A stretch of 10,488 nt of DNA from an uncultured Caulobacteraceae bacterium. Its GTDB lineage: Bacteria; Pseudomonadota; Alphaproteobacteria; Caulobacterales; Caulobacteraceae. Below the pieces are notes generated by a model, which ran no database searches, was not told the origin of the DNA, and saw nothing but the letters and a program-made list of their open reading frames with translations. The stretch spans positions 1 through 10,488 of the forward strand of contig CAMLRH010000065.1 of NCBI GenBank assembly GCA_946482375.1, in the 5' to 3' direction. Each line of letters begins with the position of its first letter. Position 1 is the stretch's first letter. The position numbers and the translations under genes were made by a program. Positions 7,572 through 10,488 of this stretch are shown one piece after another.

Positions 7572-9491
7572 CTACTCGGCGCGGAGCACCGGGGCCGGAC
7601 GCCGGGCGAGCGAATGCTGGGCCGCCGCCAGCCCACCGGCCGCAGCCAGCCCCATGGCGCCGATGACCAGCGTGGCCACACCGGCCCAGTCCACGCTCCA
7701 TTCCGCCTCGAAGACCTTGACCACCACCGGCCAGGCCGCCGCATAGCCCAAAGCCGACCCGGCGAGCCCCGCGATCAGGCCGACAGCGCCGTACTCCACG
7801 GCGTAGGCGGTGAGGATCTGCCCCCGCTCGGCGCCCAGCACCTTCAGCGTCGCCGCCTCCTTGGCGCGGGCCCGGGCTCCGGCCGCAATGGCCCCGGCCA
7901 GCACCAGCAGCCCCGCCAACGCAGCGACCGCCGCCGCGCCCCTCACCGCCAGCGTCAGGCGGTCGAAGAGGCCAAGCGCCGCCTCAAGCTGCTCGCGGAC
8001 GCTGATGATGTTGACCGCGGGAAAGCGGTCGCCGAGCGCGCGGATCGCGGCGCCTTCCTGGACCTTGGTGCCCTTGGCGATGGCGACGTGGCTGAGCGGC
8101 GCGCCGGCCAGCGCGTTGGGATCGAGAACGATGGCGAAGGCCGGGCCGAAGCCGCCCCAATCGACTTCGCGCAGGGCGGCGACCCGGGCCTCGAGATCGA
8201 GGCCCATGACGGCGACCGTGATGGTGTCGCCGACGGCGATGGACGCCCCGTGCGCCGCGTCGACCTCCAGCGCGACGAGTGGCGGACCCGCGTAATCGGC
8301 CGGCCACCACCGGCCCTCGACGACCTTGGCGTTGGGCGGCTCGGGACCGAGCACCGACAGGCCGATGTCGCTGTCGAAAGCCCAGCGCTCCGACTCCTTG
8401 ATGGCTTCGAGATTGATCGGCCGGCCGCGGATTTCCACAATCCGTCCCCGGGCATAAGGCGCGCGCAGGTAGCGATCCTCGGTCAACGGCACGCCGAACG
8501 CCTGGTGGATCGCCGCGTCGAACTCCGCGACGCGTTCTCCGGGGATGTCGGTGAAGACCATGGCCGGCGCGGTGCGGGGCGCGACGTCGCTGACCTGCGC
8601 CAGCAGGCTCGACTGGATCAGCACCACCGCCGCCAGCAGGGCGACACCGAGACCGATGGCCGGCGCCGCCGTACGCGCCGCGGAATGGGGCCCTGAAAGG
8701 TTGGCCAGCCCGATCCGGATCGGGCCCCTCGCGAACTTGCGCATCCGGCCAGCCAGTATCGCCGCGCCGCGTCCCAGACCCCACAGCGCCGCGAACGAAG
8801 CCGCCACGCCCGCAATCATGATCGCGGCCGATAGGGGCGTGGGCGCGGTGATCACCGCCAGACCCGCCAGCCCAAGAGCCGCTACACCGGCCGCGATCAG
8901 CTCCGGGCCGACCGTCAGCCGCCCGGTCAGGTCCTGCCGGAACAGGGTCGAGGGCGGCGTCGAGCGCGCTCTCGCCAAGGGCGCCAGCGAGAAGGCCGCC
9001 GCTGCCAGCACGCCGAACACGGCGGCCTTGAACAGCGGCCAGGGGTAGAGGGCGAACAGCGCCGGGACCGGCAGTTTCTCCCCGGCGACCTGGCCAAGGA
9101 TCAGCGGCGCGATGGCCCCGACCACCACGCCGATGACGATGCCGAGCGCCGCCAGAACGCCGATCTGGGCGACGTAGACGTTGCGCACGAACGGCCCGTC
9201 GGCGCCCAGCGCCTTCAGCACCGCGATCGATTCCTTGCGCTGCTCCAGATAGGCCGAGACCGCCCCCGCGACGCCGAGCCCACCGGCCACCAACGACGCC
9301 AACCCGATGAAGCTGAGGAAATACTCCAGCTGGTCGATCAGCCGCTTGGCCCCGGCCGCGGCTTCGTTGCGCTCGCGCATGTCGAAGCGCGAGGTCGGAA
9401 ACTCGCGGCGCAGCTCCGCCACGGCCGCGTCCGTGCGCTGGCCCGACGGCAGGCTGATCCGCGCCACCTCGCCCGGCGGTGGCAGGGTCAC
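7572..9491 (-). CDS. FtsX-domain ABC permease, C-terminal part of a split YbbP-type permease
   Basis: This part holds most of the membrane domain of a YbbP-like permease, partner of the ATPase at the right edge; the family is thought to move lipophilic envelope substrates, but none is shown here. The 639 residues begin inside the periplasmic domain. The first FtsX unit follows: helix about 57-80 and the coupling segment RKESIAVLKALGA (85-97), then helices around 108-132 and 150-175. Extra helices near 195-240 and 270-298 lead to a second periplasmic domain. The second FtsX unit starts about 510, with RAKEAATLKVLGA and final helices to the end RRPAPVLRAE. The start is a GTG at 9491 whose GTGA overlaps the stop of the upstream part. 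Relatives read through this point as one protein of about 800-850 residues; the two parts here sum to 831. Either a frameshift or a genuinely coupled pair would explain this. Confidence 0.75.
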   Translation of the reverse strand: MTLPPPGEVARISLPSGQRTDAAVAELRREFPTSRFDMRERNEAAAGAKRLIDQLEYFLSFIGLASLVAGGLGVAGAVSAYLEQRKESIAVLKALGADGPFVRNVYVAQIGVLAALGIVIGVVVGAIAPLILGQVAGEKLPVPALFALYPWPLFKAAVFGVLAAAAFSLAPLARARSTPPSTLFRQDLTGRLTVGPELIAAGVAALGLAGLAVITAPTPLSAAIMIAGVAASFAALWGLGRGAAILAGRMRKFARGPIRIGLANLSGPHSAARTAAPAIGLGVALLAAVVLIQSSLLAQVSDVAPRTAPAMVFTDIPGERVAEFDAAIHQAFGVPLTEDRYLRAPYARGRIVEIRGRPINLEAIKESERWAFDSDIGLSVLGPEPPNAKVVEGRWWPADYAGPPLVALEVDAAHGASIAVGDTITVAVMGLDLEARVAALREVDWGGFGPAFAIVLDPNALAGAPLSHVAIAKGTKVQEGAAIRALGDRFPAVNIISVREQLEAALGLFDRLTLAVRGAAAVAALAGLLVLAGAIAAGARARAKEAATLKVLGAERGQILTAYAVEYGAVGLIAGLAGSALGYAAAWPVVVKVFEAEWSVDWAGVATLVIGAMGLAAAGGLAAAQHSLARRPAPVLRAE

Positions 9492-10062
9492 AGGCTGGTC
9501 AGCACGCGTGGCCCCAGCGCGAAGCTGCGGCCCAGCCGGTCAGGCTCGGATTCCAGCACCGCCCGCACGACGAAGGCGCTGCGGCCGATGAGGAAGACGT
9601 CCCCGATCTTCAGCCCCAGCCGCTCCAGCAGGGCCTCCTCGACCGCCGCCCCGGCCGCGCCGCCCTCGGGCTCGAAAACGTGCACAAGATCAGCCGCGCC
9701 CGACAGCTTCACCTCACCGGCCAGCGGGTAGCGCTCGGAGACTCCGCGCAGCTCGACCATCCGCCGATGCCCCGCCGCCGACTGGGCCATGGCGCGCACC
9801 CCGATGGCGTAGGCGACGTCGCCCATCCGCTCGAAGGCCTTGCGCTCGGGGATGGTGAAGCGTCGCTGCTCGACGGCCACCCGCACGTCGCCGCCGAGGA
9901 TCTCGCGGGCCTGCGAAGCCAGGCCGTGCCGGAAGGCTTCGGCCGTCGACCCGGCGGCGGCGATGGCGGCGACGCCGAGGGCAAGGCAGGCCAGGAAGAT
10001 GCGGAACCCCGCCACGCCCGACCGCAGCTCGCGCCAGGCGAACCGGAAGGCCAGCGGCGTTT

Positions 10063-10066
<4 letters not shown>
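9488..10066 (-). CDS. ABC permease, N-terminal part of a split YbbP-type permease
   Basis: The 192-residue product begins MKTPLAFRFAWRELRSG, the usual cytoplasmic start of YbbP-type permeases. One membrane helix follows (about 21-39), then the first part of the periplasmic domain, with LGGDVRVAVEQR, ERLGLKIGD and EPDRLGRSFALGPRVLTSL, where the reading frame stops. In relatives this last segment continues through about 20 more residues (LDAL..TGLVQPGSL-like, from memory of the family) into the sequence found in the next frame. Its ATG overlaps the stop of the ATPase gene as ATGA, indicating tight coupling. Alone it lacks the FtsX units and could not act as a permease. The overlapping downstream part supplies them, so the two either work as a two-chain permease or mark a broken gene. 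Confidence 0.75.

Positions 10067-10488
<422 letters not shown>

Noticed and set aside
7489..7701. N-terminal extension of the Bax-inhibitor-1 protein to 7701
   Set aside because: The extension overlaps the permease coding sequence, has Gly/Arg/Ala shadow composition, and family members begin near the MSDFNRGY start.
6760..7746. A 328-codon plus-strand frame over the Bax-inhibitor-1 gene
   Set aside because: It is antisense to a clear membrane-protein gene and rich in Gln/Asp/His/Arg without any family signature.
7614..8696. A 360-codon plus-strand frame over the permease
   Set aside because: It is antisense to FtsX-domain coding sequence and has shadow-like Arg/Gln/Asp composition.

Overview
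The window is GC-rich DNA from an alphaproteobacterium, most likely of the Caulobacteraceae (Caulobacter/Phenylobacterium/Brevundimonas type). This placement is an inference from gene content: a DUF2794 gene, which is largely an alphaproteobacterial family, a DUF1223 gene next to aconitase, cytochrome c maturation genes, strong third-position GC bias, and an intergenic palindromic repeat of a kind common in these genomes. No ribosomal RNA, tRNA, CRISPR array, transposase or phage gene was recognised, and the window reads as chromosomal core.

Layout. From 1 to 2262 the minus strand carries a cytochrome c maturation cluster, transcribed ccmA-ccmB-(Spy/CpxP-like gene)-ccmC, with ccmC cut by the left edge. 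CcmA and CcmB overlap by 4 nt and should form the heme-handling ABC module; CcmC is the heme-presenting WWD-domain protein. A small periplasmic LTxxQ protein sits between ccmB and ccmC, which is not the usual order. A 178-bp divergent intergenic region separates ccmA from acnA (2441-5143, plus strand), the [4Fe-4S] aconitase of the TCA cycle. It is followed by a secreted DUF1223 thioredoxin-like protein (5202-5909) and a strong hairpin terminator. A 288-bp stretch with no recognised gene leads to the small DUF2794 gene (6198-6536).

From 6537 to 6738 lie a nested, covarying palindromic repeat and a rho-independent terminator that serves the convergent minus-strand Bax-inhibitor-1 family gene (6739-7488). 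Upstream of that gene, on the same strand, is a YbbA/YbbP-type ABC exporter locus: an ATPase cut by the right edge, overlapping by 4 nt a large FtsX-domain permease. The permease is split into two reading frames (9488-10066 and 7572-9491) that overlap by a GTGA junction.

The most notable points are the split permease, the covarying hairpin pair at 6540-6670, and the insertion of a Spy-like gene into the ccm cluster. I found no convincing evidence of a wholly new system; most of the window is ordinary core genome.
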